Positions 56,332 through 64,000 of a stretch of 64,000 nt of DNA are shown in pieces. How positions within the stretch are numbered: the first letter of the stretch is position 1; the number at the start of each line of letters is the position of its first letter. Origin of the DNA: Candidatus Aminicenantota bacterium (lineage in GTDB: Bacteria; Acidobacteriota; Aminicenantia; Aminicenantales; UBA4085); contig PLMN01000033.1 in the NCBI GenBank assembly GCA_003141555.1, positions 40,358 to 104,357 on the forward strand. The letters run 5' to 3'. The position numbers were made by a program, and so were the translations under genes. Below the pieces are notes generated by a model that saw only the letters and a program-made list of their open reading frames with translations, did no database searches and was not told the DNA's origin.

Positions 56332-56421
56332 GGAGACACAATACCTATTTCCCTATTTAAAGGGCTTCAGGGACACCCTGTCATGCCGCTGCGGAAATAG
56401 GGAATTAGGTATTGTGTCTCC
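56332..56421. repeat. Long palindrome 1 (REP-like)
   Basis: Arms of 27 bases (56332-56358 and 56395-56421) pair with one mismatch; the outermost part is GGAGACACAATACC. It lies between murA and the HIT gene and shares its tip with the palindromes at 57749 and 59247. Confidence 0.85.
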
Positions 56422-56426
56422 AATTT

Positions 56427-57686
56427 TCAGTCCCGGAACCGCTCGATCCTTGCGCCGAGCGCTCGGAGCTTCTCTTCGATCCGCTCGTAGCCGCGGTCGA
56501 TGTGCTCGACGTCGTTCACGATCGTCTCGCCGCTCGCGATCAGGCCGGCCAGGATGAGCGAAGCCGAGGCCCGCAGGTCGGTGGCGATGACCTCGGCGCC
56601 GGAGAGCGGAGTCCGGCCGTGGACGACGGCCTTGTCGCCCAGGACCTCGATCGCCGCGCCGAGGCGGAGGAGCTCGTTGACATGCTGAAAGCGCCGGTCG
56701 AAGATGGTCTCGGTGATGATCGATGTGCCGGTGGCCTGGGTCATGAGGACCATGAACTGGGCCTGCATGTCGGTCGGGAAGCCCGGATACGGCGAGGTCG
56801 TCACGTCCTGCGGCCGGATCTCGGCGCTGCCCACCACGTGGAGCGTCTTGCCGTCGATGTCGATCGTCGCGCCTGAATAGCGCAGCTTTTCGATGGTCGT
56901 CATGATGTGGCTGGGTTCGGTCCCGGTGAGGCGGATGTCGCCGTGGGTCAGCGCCCCGGCGACGAGGAACGTGCCGGCCTCGATCCGGTCGGGGATGATT
57001 TCATGGTCGGCCCCGCCGAGGGCGTCGACGCCGACGATGCGGACGGTCTCCTCGCCGACCCCCTCGATCTTCGCCCCCATTTTGATCAGGAGCTCGCAAA
57101 GATTCGAGATCTCGGGCTCCTGGGCGCAGTTGCGGAGGATGGTCTCGCCGCGGGCGAGGGTGGCGGCCATGATCAGGTGCTCCGTGCCGCCGACGGTCTT
57201 CTTCTCGAAGCGGATGTCCGCTCCCTGGAGCCGGTCGGCCTCGGCCTTGATGTAGCCATGCTCGAGGGTGATGTTCGCCCCGAGCCTCTGAAGGCCGGCG
57301 AGGTGAAGATCGACCGGCCGGAGGCCGATGGCGCAGCCGCCCGGCTGGGCGACGATGGCCTTGCCGAAGCGGGCCAGCAGCGGGCCGAGGACGAGGAACG
57401 AGGCCCGCATGACCTTGACCAGGTTGTAGGACGCCTCTTCGGAGAGGATTTTCGGGACTTCCAAGGTCAGGTTTGTGCCCTCGAGGTGATAGTCCAGGCC
57501 CAGCTCCTTCATGAGCTTCAGCATGGAGAAGACATCCTTCACCAAGGGAATGTTGCTCAGATGGACCTTTTCCCCGGTGAGGAGGGATGCGGCCAGAGCC
57601 GGGAGGACGGCGTTTTTGGAGCCGCCGATGCGGACGCCGCCCTTCAGCTGGAAATCATTGCGGCCCTGGATACGGATTTTTTCCAC
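56427..57686 (-). CDS. murA: UDP-N-acetylglucosamine 1-carboxyvinyltransferase
   Basis: A 419-residue enzyme for the first committed step of peptidoglycan synthesis. [20 protein letters not shown] matches the start; the catalytic Cys lies in [35 protein letters not shown] and [20 protein letters not shown] are conserved. The GTG at 57686 gives the usual length; the frame is open further into the palindrome at 57749 but this is unlikely to be coding. No ribosome site is seen. Confidence 0.95.
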   Translation of the reverse strand: MEKIRIQGRNDFQLKGGVRIGGSKNAVLPALAASLLTGEKVHLSNIPLVKDVFSMLKLMKELGLDYHLEGTNLTLEVPKILSEEASYNLVKVMRASFLVLGPLLARFGKAIVAQPGGCAIGLRPVDLHLAGLQRLGANITLEHGYIKAEADRLQGADIRFEKKTVGGTEHLIMAATLARGETILRNCAQEPEISNLCELLIKMGAKIEGVGEETVRIVGVDALGGADHEIIPDRIEAGTFLVAGALTHGDIRLTGTEPSHIMTTIEKLRYSGATIDIDGKTLHVVGSAEIRPQDVTTSPYPGFPTDMQAQFMVLMTQATGTSIITETIFDRRFQHVNELLRLGAAIEVLGDKAVVHGRTPLSGAEVIATDLRASASLILAGLIASGETIVNDVEHIDRGYERIEEKLRALGARIERFRD

Positions 57687-57748
57687 GGGAGAATTGTAGA
57701 CTATCGCGGCCGGAAATTCAACGGGGAACGCCCCGACGAGCGCAGCTA

Positions 57749-57821
57749 CGGAAAGAGGGGACACAGAACACCGGCCTGCTGCCGGCAATAGAATAGTGGG
57801 GTTCTGTGTCCCCTCTTTCCG
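57749..57821. repeat. Long palindrome 2 (REP-like)
   Basis: Perfect 21-base arms at 57749-57769 and 57801-57821, tip region GAGGGGACACAGAAC; the centre contains a second small hairpin (CCGGC/GCCGG). It lies between murA and the PLP-enzyme stop codon. Confidence 0.88.
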
Positions 57822-57824
57822 CCC

Positions 57825-59228
57825 TTACACCCTCTTTAGTGCCTGGTCCAAATCGGCAATGACATCCGACGGATCTTCCGCCCCGACGCACAGCCGGATG
57901 AGCTGCGGCGGCACGTCGGCCGCCCGCCGGGCCTCCTCGCCCTGCTGCTGGTGCGTCGAGATGGCCGGGATGGTGGCCACGCTCTTGATCCGGCCGAGGT
58001 CGGTGGCCCGGAAGATCATCTTGAAGCCGTCGAACACCTTCCGGGCGTTCTCCGGCGGGCCGTCCACGCGGAAGCTCATCAAATGGCCGTAGCGGTTGAC
58101 CTCGCGGCCCCGGCCGTCGTTCGAATCGACCAAGGTCATGTAGCGCTTGGCCAGGGGATGGAGCGGGTCCTTGGGACAGCCGAGGTAATCCACTTGATAG
58201 ACCTTCGGCTGGCCCTCCAGGTATTCGGCGACCGCCATGCAGTTCCGGCTGACCAGGTCCATGCGCGATCGGAGTGTCCGGACGTCGTTGAGGGCAAACA
58301 TGGCGTTGGCCGGCGCGGACGCCGGGCCGTTGTCGCGGTAGGGGAAGAATTTGACGTATTCGGCGAAGCTCTCCTTGAAGAGCGGGTGGTCATTCTTGAC
58401 CTTGGTCACGATGGGCTTGCGGCTGATGAGCGCCCCGCCGACGGCCAAGCCGCCGGCCGTGATCGATTTCGTGAGCGAATGGACGACGATGTCCGCCCCC
58501 CAGGCGATCGGCCGGGTGAGGGCGGGCGTGGCGCACGTGGCGTCGATGATGAACGGGATCCCCCAGGAGTGGGCCAGGTCGGCCAGGGCCTCGAGGTCGG
58601 CGAAGGACTGTTGAGGATTGCTCGGGGCCTCCATATAAAGGAAGCGCGTGTCTTCGTCGATCACGGCCTTCCACTCGTCGATATCCTCCGGGTTGTGAAC
58701 CCAGCGGACCTCGATGCCCCGCTCCTGCTTCTTGCGGATGTTGAAATGCTGATATGTGCCGCCGTAGAGCCGGTTGGACGTGACGAAGTTGATCCGCTCC
58801 GGGCCGTCCTTCTGCTTGACCAGGAACGGATCCACGGCCTGGGCGATGGCCGACATGCCGGAAGCCGTCACTAAGCACGAGGCGTCGGAGCCGGTCTTGT
58901 AGCTTTCAAGCAGGGCCAGGACCCACTCGAGATAATAGGTTGTCGGGTTGGCGATGCGGGTGTAGCACCAGGTCGGGACGAGATAGGCCAGGGCGGCCTC
59001 GAGCTCGTCGGAGTCACGGTAGGCCTGGGCGCTGGCCAGGTAGAGGGGCTCGATGATCGCTCCCTGATTTCGGGTGAGGGCCTCCTCCACCGAATACAGG
59101 CCGTGGACGGCGATCGTATCGAATTTCCACTTCTTCGCCTGGGCCATCTGGGCCTCGCGCTCGGCGATGAGCTTCTTGGACTCCTCCACGTACTTCATGA
59201 CGCCGGGGCTGTAAATTTTGTCTTGCAT
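57825..59228 (-). CDS. Cys/Met-metabolism PLP enzyme (O-acetylhomoserine sulfhydrylase-like)
   Basis: A 467-residue PLP enzyme. TWCYTRIANPTTYYLEWVLA, TASGMSAIAQAV, YMEAPSNPQQSFADLEAL and DIVVHSLTKSITAGGLAVGG (PLP lysine in SLTKS) identify the trans-sulfuration family. It is somewhat longer than the usual 400-430 residues because of an N-terminal extension. Adjacent to homoserine dehydrogenase (hom), which supports a role in homocysteine/methionine synthesis. AGGAG precedes the ATG. Confidence 0.87.
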   Translation of the reverse strand: MQDKIYSPGVMKYVEESKKLIAEREAQMAQAKKWKFDTIAVHGLYSVEEALTRNQGAIIEPLYLASAQAYRDSDELEAALAYLVPTWCYTRIANPTTYYLEWVLALLESYKTGSDASCLVTASGMSAIAQAVDPFLVKQKDGPERINFVTSNRLYGGTYQHFNIRKKQERGIEVRWVHNPEDIDEWKAVIDEDTRFLYMEAPSNPQQSFADLEALADLAHSWGIPFIIDATCATPALTRPIAWGADIVVHSLTKSITAGGLAVGGALISRKPIVTKVKNDHPLFKESFAEYVKFFPYRDNGPASAPANAMFALNDVRTLRSRMDLVSRNCMAVAEYLEGQPKVYQVDYLGCPKDPLHPLAKRYMTLVDSNDGRGREVNRYGHLMSFRVDGPPENARKVFDGFKMIFRATDLGRIKSVATIPAISTHQQQGEEARRAADVPPQLIRLCVGAEDPSDVIADLDQALKRV

Positions 59229-59246
59229 GACCGCTCCTAGTCAAAT

Positions 59247-59291
59247 GGGGACACAATACTCTGTCCCCGGGGGACAGAGTATTGTGTCCCC
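59247..59291. repeat. Long palindrome 3 (REP-like)
   Basis: Perfect 22-base arms with a single-base centre (59247-59268, 59270-59291); tip GGGGACACAATACT. It lies between hom and the PLP-enzyme gene. Confidence 0.9.
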
Positions 59292-59301
59292 CGACACGGC
59301 T

Positions 59302-60342
59302 TTATCGCAGATCCCTATGCATCGCGAGCAGGTCCTGGAGGATCGCCGCCCCCGTCTGGAGCTTGCCCGCGCCCGGGCCTTGGATCGTGACCTTGCCCAG
59401 CAAATCGAGGTCGAAGGTGAGCGCGTTCTGGGCGCCCATGACCCCCGCCAGCGGGTCGGAGAGCGGGAGCTTCTGCGGGCCGACGGCGGCCGTCACCTTG
59501 GATCCGACGCGCTTCGTCTCGGCGATGAGCTTGTAGCGGAAGCCGGCCTGCTTGGCCTCGTCGACCATGGCCTTGGTGATGCCGGTGATGCCTTCGCGCT
59601 TGACCTGCGAGGTCTTGACCCGGCCGCCGAGGATGACGTTGGAGAGGATGACCAGCTTGGCCAGCGCGTCGAATCCCTCGACGTCGGCCGTGGGATCGGC
59701 CTCGGCGTAGCCCAGCTTCTGGGCCAGGGCGAGGGCTTCGGGATAGTCCATGCCGTCCATCTCCATCTTGCTCAGGATGAAGTTCGTCGTCCCGTTAAGA
59801 ATGCCCTTGATCTCGCGGGCTTCGTTCCCCGGGAAGCCGTTCTCGGCGAGGGTGAAAACGGGCGTGCCGCTCATGACCGTGCCCTCGATCCGGAAAAAGG
59901 CCCCGTGCTTTTCGGCGAGAGCCCGGAGCTCGTGGTAGTGGAGCGCGGCCGGGCCCTTGTTCGAGGTGGCGACGTGGATGCCGAGCGAGAGCGCCTTCTT
60001 GATGTAGCTCGTGGCCGGCTCGCCGGTCTTGATGTTGGTGTAGGTCAGCTCGGCTATCATGTCCGCGCCGCAGGCGCCGATGACCTCGAGCGGGTCCATG
60101 GCGAGGGGCTTCTTGCCGGGGTCGTAGGCCGAGAGGGGCTTGCCCGCGGCCAGGACGGTGAGAATCTTCCGGATGTTGAGGCCGGAGGGGGACATGATCG
60201 TGCCCTTGAGCTTGTCCGCGACGGCCACGACCTTGACCTCGAAGCCGTAGGCCTCTTTCATGGCCTCGCCCTTGTCGGTGAGGATTTCGAGCAGGCCCTG
60301 TCCGACGGTGCCGCAGCCGATGAGCGCGAGCTTGTATTTCAT
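59302..60342 (-). CDS. hom: Homoserine dehydrogenase
   Basis: A 346-residue NAD(P)-dependent enzyme that reduces aspartate semialdehyde to homoserine. KLALIGCGTVGQGLLEIL is the nucleotide-binding motif; VATSNKGPAALHYHEL, GTVMSGTPVFTLAENGF and ILNGTTNFILSKMEMDGMDY, then GYAEADPTADVEGFDALAKL, are the catalytic-domain blocks. The start at 60342 follows GGAGG. It lacks the C-terminal ACT domain of longer forms, so it should not be regulated through that module. Next to the sulfhydrylase-like gene. Confidence 0.95.
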   Translation of the reverse strand: MKYKLALIGCGTVGQGLLEILTDKGEAMKEAYGFEVKVVAVADKLKGTIMSPSGLNIRKILTVLAAGKPLSAYDPGKKPLAMDPLEVIGACGADMIAELTYTNIKTGEPATSYIKKALSLGIHVATSNKGPAALHYHELRALAEKHGAFFRIEGTVMSGTPVFTLAENGFPGNEAREIKGILNGTTNFILSKMEMDGMDYPEALALAQKLGYAEADPTADVEGFDALAKLVILSNVILGGRVKTSQVKREGITGITKAMVDEAKQAGFRYKLIAETKRVGSKVTAAVGPQKLPLSDPLAGVMGAQNALTFDLDLLGKVTIQGPGAGKLQTGAAILQDLLAMHRDLR

Positions 60343-60630
60343 GGGATTCCTCCAGGATGGGATGATGCGAGCGAAGTCGCCGAAGCGGTCGAATACACCG
60401 GCGTGGCGGAGTATCTGGATGTTAGATAAGCCCCTTGGGAAAGGGCTGTGAATTGCAGGCGCATGACGCACCCCCATCCTAGCCCATCCGCGGCGGGTTG
60501 TCAAAACGCAAGCCGTCCCGGCGGGCGCCACCCGCCGGGAGTTTCTTTCGCCCGCGAAGGCCTTGAGCCTTCCGTTTGACTTGGATTTTCCACCCGCCTA
60601 TGATGGGAACGGTCTGAATCAGGAGGGCCC

Positions 60631-61533
60631 ATGATCCGAAAAGTGACTCCGCTCGCGGGTATTTTCCTTCTTCTCGCTTTGATGTCGAGTTTCGCCTCCG
60701 CCGCCGGCCAGGCGGCCGCCGCCCCCAAGGGGCTGAAGGTGTTCATCTCCGTAGATATGGAAGGAGTCTGCGGTGTCGTCAGCTGGGACGATGTCACGGT
60801 CGGCGGCACGGACTACGGCCTGTTCCGGAAGCTGATGACCCAGGAAACCAACGCGGCGATCGAGGGCGCCTTGGCGGCCGGGGCGACCGAGATCGTCGTC
60901 CGCGACGGCCACGACACGGGGCGCAACATCCTCCCGGATCTTCTCCGGCCCGAGGCCCGTCTTCTCCGCGACTGGTCTTACGGCCCCCTGAGCATGATGG
61001 AGGGCATCGACAGGACGTTCGACGCCGTGGTCTTCATCGGCTATCATGCCCGCGCTTCGACCCCGAACGCCGTCCTCAAGCACACGATGACGACCAAGCT
61101 CCTCGACGTCATCATCAACGGCAAGAAGATGCCTGAGGCGGGGATCAACGGCCTGATGGCCGGCTATTTCGGCGTCCCCGTCGTCCTCGTCTCGGGCGAC
61201 CAGGCCATCGCCGCCCAGGCCAAGGAGCTGTTCGGCGACATCGAGACGGCCGTAGTCAAGGAAGCGATCGCCACGGCGGCCCTCAACCTCCATCCGGCAA
61301 AGGCGCAGGAGCTGATCAAGCAGAAGACCACGGCCGCGCTCAAACGGCTGAAGGATTTCAAGCCCTACAAGCTCGCGCCGCCCTACACTCTCGACGTGTC
61401 GTTCGCCGACGAGGCGGGCGCGCAGAAGGCCTCGTGGATCCCGGGCGCCGTCCGCAAGGATGAGCACACGGTCTCCTTCACGGCCGGCGACGTCATGGAC
61501 CTGATGAAGCTCTTCCGGCTGTCGAAGCTGTAA
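60631..61533 (+). CDS. M55-family D-aminopeptidase (DppA-like), exported
   Basis: A 300-residue protein with an N-terminal signal segment (to about residue 27). KVFISVDMEGVCGVVSWDD (metal-binding Asp and Glu), IVVRDGHDTGRN (His), VVFIGYHARASTPNAVLKHTM and INGLMAGYFGVPVVLVSGDQ are M55 blocks. DppA cleaves D-Ala-containing peptides, possibly recycling cell-wall fragments; export is unusual for DppA. Confidence 0.88.
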   Translation: MIRKVTPLAGIFLLLALMSSFASAAGQAAAAPKGLKVFISVDMEGVCGVVSWDDVTVGGTDYGLFRKLMTQETNAAIEGALAAGATEIVVRDGHDTGRNILPDLLRPEARLLRDWSYGPLSMMEGIDRTFDAVVFIGYHARASTPNAVLKHTMTTKLLDVIINGKKMPEAGINGLMAGYFGVPVVLVSGDQAIAAQAKELFGDIETAVVKEAIATAALNLHPAKAQELIKQKTTAALKRLKDFKPYKLAPPYTLDVSFADEAGAQKASWIPGAVRKDEHTVSFTAGDVMDLMKLFRLSKL

Positions 61534-61621
61534 TCAACACTCCCTTGCATTTTCCGCCCCGGGCCGCTATGCTGGATTTGTGGAAAATCCCGGAGATTTC
61601 GCATAAAAAAAGGAGAATCCC

Positions 61622-62176
61622 ATGGGTGCCCTGATTATCTTCCTCATCATCATCGGCGTTCTGTTCCTGGCGGCGGTCGCCATCTACAACGGCCTGGTCG
61701 TCCTCCGCAACCGGTGCGACAACGCCTGGTCGCAGGTCGACGTCCAGCTGAAGCGGCGGTACGACCTCATCCCGAACCTGGTCGAGACCGTCAAGGGCTA
61801 CGCCAAGCACGAGAGCGGAGTCTTCCAGAACGTGACCGAGGCCCGGGCCAAGGCCATCGCCGTCGACACGGTCAAGGACCAGGGCGCCGCCGAAACGCAG
61901 CTGACCGGGGCCCTCAAGTCCCTCTTCGCCGTGGCCGAGGCTTATCCCGACCTCAAGGCGAACCAGAATTTCCTGATGCTCCAGGAGGAGCTGGCCGGCA
62001 CCGAGGGCAAGATCGCCTATGCCCGGCAGTTCTACAACGACCAGGTCATGCAGTTCAACCAGAAGCAGCAGGTTTTCCCCTCGAACGTCGTCGCCGGGAT
62101 ATTCCACTTCCAGACCAAGGAATATTTCGTCATCGAAGAGCCCGCGGCGAAGGAACCGGTCAAGGTCAGCTTCTGA
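61622..62176 (+). CDS. LemA-family membrane protein
   Basis: A 184-residue protein with one N-terminal transmembrane helix ([20 protein letters not shown]) followed by the LemA coiled-coil helices: [55 protein letters not shown] and [17 protein letters not shown]. LemA commonly sits beside an HtpX-like M48 protease, as here (69 bases). Confidence 0.92.
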   Translation: MGALIIFLIIIGVLFLAAVAIYNGLVVLRNRCDNAWSQVDVQLKRRYDLIPNLVETVKGYAKHESGVFQNVTEARAKAIAVDTVKDQGAAETQLTGALKSLFAVAEAYPDLKANQNFLMLQEELAGTEGKIAYARQFYNDQVMQFNQKQQVFPSNVVAGIFHFQTKEYFVIEEPAAKEPVKVSF

Positions 62177-62244
62177 GTCGAGCGGGGCGCGGGGACGGCG
62201 CCTGACTCTGACGCCACCCGCGCCCGTCGCTTCGCCAGTTCTTC

Positions 62245-63141
62245 ATGTACGCCGAAATCGCGGCCAACAAGCGGAAGTCGTTCGTCCTCGTCACGCTCTT
62301 CCTCGTCCTCATCTTCGCCCTAGCTGCGGTCCTGGGTGAGCTTGCGGGCATGGGGCGGCCCGGGCTCGTGATCGCCCTGATCATCGCCGTTGGCCTTTCG
62401 GCAGTCGGCTATTACAAGAGCGACGACATCACCCTGGCCATCAGCAAGGCGCGGCCGGCGACGAAGGAGGAATTCCCCTATCTTTACAACGTCGTCGAGG
62501 GCCTGGCCCTGGCTGCGGGCGTGCCGACGCCGCGCTGCTACGTGATCGACGACACGGCGCCCAATGCGTTTGCCACGGGGCGCGACCCGAAAAACGCGGT
62601 CATCTGCGTCACGACCGGGCTCCTCCAGAAGATGGACCGGGCCGAGCTCGAGGGCGTCGTGGCCCACGAGATGTCCCACATCAGGAACCTCGACATCCGC
62701 CTCATGACGCTTACCGTGGTCATGGTCGGCGTCGTGGCCCTGCTCAGCGACTGGATCCTGCGGACCTTCATGTGGGGAGGGCGGGGGAGACGCCGGGTCG
62801 GAGGGAGCGACAAGAACGGCGCCGGAGCGGTTCTGATTATCGTGGGCCTGGTCCTAGCCGTCCTCTCGCCGCTCATCGCCCAGCTCATCCGGCTCGCGAT
62901 CTCGCGCAAGCGCGAATTCCTGGCGGACGCGAGCGGGGCGATGCTCACCCGCTACCCGGCCGGGCTGGCTTCGGCCCTGCGGAAGCTCGCGGCCGATACC
63001 GAGCCGCTCGAGGCGGCCAACAAAGCCACCGCCCACCTCTACATCGTCAACCCGCTCCTCGACCACAAGGGAGCGCTCAACAAGCTGTTTTCCACGCATC
63101 CGCCCATCGAGGAGCGGATCGCGGCGTTGGAGAAGATGTAG
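62245..63141 (+). CDS. M48-family membrane metalloprotease (HtpX-like)
   Basis: A 298-residue zinc protease with two N-terminal and two central transmembrane segments. The zinc motif VVAHEMSHIRNLDIRLM (HExxH) and the third ligand region SRKREFLADASGAMLTRYP match HtpX/M48. The active site faces the cytoplasm and such enzymes degrade damaged membrane proteins. Follows lemA and precedes tRNA-Asp. Confidence 0.93.
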   Translation: MYAEIAANKRKSFVLVTLFLVLIFALAAVLGELAGMGRPGLVIALIIAVGLSAVGYYKSDDITLAISKARPATKEEFPYLYNVVEGLALAAGVPTPRCYVIDDTAPNAFATGRDPKNAVICVTTGLLQKMDRAELEGVVAHEMSHIRNLDIRLMTLTVVMVGVVALLSDWILRTFMWGGRGRRRVGGSDKNGAGAVLIIVGLVLAVLSPLIAQLIRLAISRKREFLADASGAMLTRYPAGLASALRKLAADTEPLEAANKATAHLYIVNPLLDHKGALNKLFSTHPPIEERIAALEKM

Positions 63142-63226
63142 GACTGGACCGGGAGGCCCGGGACGCAGCCCAGGGCGGCAGCGCGGTGTGCGCCCGCTCG
63201 GATCGTGGGCGGACGCGCGAAACCTG

Positions 63227-63255
63227 TTGAAAACGGAGCCCGTTGCGGCTATAAT
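63227..63255 (+). promoter_or_regulatory. Promoter of tRNA-Asp
   Basis: TTGAAA followed after 17 bases by a perfect TATAAT; transcription would begin near 63262, ten bases before the mature tRNA. Confidence 0.75.
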
Positions 63256-63271
63256 GTCCCAGCCCTAATGC

Positions 63272-63348
<77 letters not shown>

Positions 63349-63381
63349 CTTTTCCCCATATAACTCAACGTTTTCCTTTAA

Positions 63382-63452
63382 GCACCTTTAGCCTAGTTTT
63401 AGCGAGTTTAAGCACTTTTTGTGACACAGTTGTGACACGGGGAGAGGTCTAT
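63382..63452 (+). repeat. tRNA 3'-flank repeat, copy after tRNA-Asp
   Basis: AGCACCTTTAGCC, then TAGCGAGTTTAAGCAC, then TGTGACAC-AGT-TGTGACAC and GGGGAGAGG. The TGTGAC core starts 75 bases from the discriminator base. Matches 9815-9886 (minus) and 63727-63798. Confidence 0.75.
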
Positions 63453-63469
63453 CCCCGCAGACTTGTTGG

Positions 63470-63640
63470 AGTCATACCTCCTCACTCCAAGGCAACCTTC
63501 AAGTCCTTGCCTATGCCCAGAAATCGTTACACAATCTTGATCTTGTCTTTGCTTCATCCGGCCTTCATGTCAGAGCTCTGAACGCTCCCGAAGAGTGGAG
63601 CCCAAGTGACCACTGTCGTATTTTGATCGAATTATCTTGA
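63470..63640 (+). pseudogene. C-terminal remnant of an endonuclease/exonuclease/phosphatase-fold protein
   Basis: An open frame of 56 codons without a start ends at 63640. The end reads VFASSGLHVRALNAPEEWSP followed by SDHCRILIELS; the SDH motif and its surroundings resemble the end of EEP-fold enzymes (SDHCPV type). The 5' part is missing and the tRNA-Thr fragment begins at once after the stop. Confidence 0.5.
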
Positions 63641-63690
63641 CGGACTGATTCGTAATCAGTAGGTCGGAGGTTCGATTCCTCTCGCTGGCT
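63641..63690 (+). pseudogene. Truncated tRNA-Thr-like fragment (anticodon CGT)
   Basis: Contains an intact anticodon arm (ACTGA-TTCGTAA-TCAGT) and T-arm (GGAGG-TTCGATT-CCTCT) followed by CGCTGGC as the 3' acceptor strand; no matching 5' acceptor or D-arm is upstream, and CTC replaces CCA. Classed as a 3' fragment. Confidence 0.65.
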
Positions 63691-63726
63691 CTCGATTTCT
63701 CGGGGAAAATCCCGATTTTCTTTTAA

Positions 63727-63798
63727 GCGCCATTAATCGAACTTAAGCGAGATTAAGTAGTTTCTGTTACACCACGGTGACATGGGGACAGGCTTGTC
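63727..63798 (+). repeat. tRNA 3'-flank repeat, copy after the tRNA-Thr fragment
   Basis: AGCGCCATTAATC, then TTAAGCGAGATTAAG, then TGTTACACC-ACG-GTGACATGGGG. The TGTTAC core starts 75 bases from the discriminator, the same spacing as in the tRNA-Asp copy. Confidence 0.75.
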
Positions 63799-63835
63799 TT
63801 TTTCTGGATGCAAGGGGCTTCAGATCCGGTATGGC

Positions 63836-63882
63836 TTCTGACGAAGGGGCTGGGTGGGTTCGATTCCCGCATCCTCCTGCCA
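63836..63882 (+). pseudogene. tRNA-like 3' end fragment, identity unclear
   Basis: GTGGG-TTCGATT-CCCGC forms a proper T-arm, followed by ATCCTCC and a CCA end, but the acceptor has one extra base and no anticodon arm can be drawn with confidence. No other gene is recognised to the end of the window. Confidence 0.4.
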
Positions 63883-63900
63883 TAGCTCTAGAAATCTACA

Positions 63901-63933
63901 GACAAAATGGACGAGAAACGGGGTGCGGGTCAC
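63901..63933 (+). repeat. 33-bp dispersed repeat, copy 2
   Basis: Matches the minus strand of 35624-35656 with one mismatch. Confidence 0.6.
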
Positions 63934-64000
63934 TTCGTAGCCATCTCAAAGTTGACATTTCAGTTAATTATCCTCAATCAGTAGTGTCCCAACGTTGATT

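Overview
The window reads as a GC-rich bacterial chromosome segment, most likely from an Aminicenantota/Acidobacteriota-type lineage. That placement is inference from gene content: a GWxTD-domain protein, a DUF4388-type domain fused to a J-domain, an Oar-like TonB-dependent receptor, and many secreted TPR proteins. No rRNA gene is present to confirm it.

Layout. (1) 0-8.3 kb: secreted degradative genes, namely the 5' part of a GH78 rhamnosidase, a GH20-like glycosidase, a C1 papain-like peptidase, a metallophosphoesterase, a YVTN beta-propeller and a TIM-barrel-like protein. (2) 8.3-11.3 kb: a scarred region with a secreted protein of unknown function, a nested palindrome, a truncated tRNA-Asp copy, an OmpA-family protein and a truncated tRNA-Val copy. 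(3) 11.3-40.4 kb: accessory metabolism lying between two direct copies of the tRNA-Val 3' end. It holds a TSUP permease, an Ntn-hydrolase with TPRs, a Gfo/Idh oxidoreductase convergent with an operon of archaeal-type GAPDH, PGK and a LarA-family racemase, a membrane glycosyltransferase-TPR fusion, a TonB-dependent receptor divergent from a double-Lrp regulator, and a catabolic run (two YtcJ-type amidohydrolases, a class III aminotransferase, an M20 amidohydrolase and an S15/CocE hydrolase). TrpB2, a GWxTD protein and remnants of three IS families follow. (4) 40.5-63.2 kb: core genes: rplU-rpmA-obgE-nadD-rsfS-rlmH-dksA-like-comF, hsp20, rsmI-nadE-nitrilase, a DnaJ fusion, ligA, murB, a DUF2520 protein, a NYN RNase, a HIT protein, murA, a Cys/Met PLP enzyme, hom, an M55 peptidase, and lemA with an M48 protease. 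(5) 63.2-64 kb: an intact tRNA-Asp followed by a tandem set of tRNA 3'-end fragments and repeats.

The most unusual structures are a conserved motif that recurs downstream of tRNA genes and tRNA fragments (four copies); the 43-bp identical tRNA-Val repeat bracketing about 29 kb of accessory genes; three related long palindromes within 3 kb around murA; and the LarA/PGK/archaeal GAPDH/Gfo-Idh cluster, which could be a dedicated hydroxy-acid pathway. No CRISPR array, rRNA, integrase gene or replication origin was seen. All assignments come from reading the sequence; no database search was possible.
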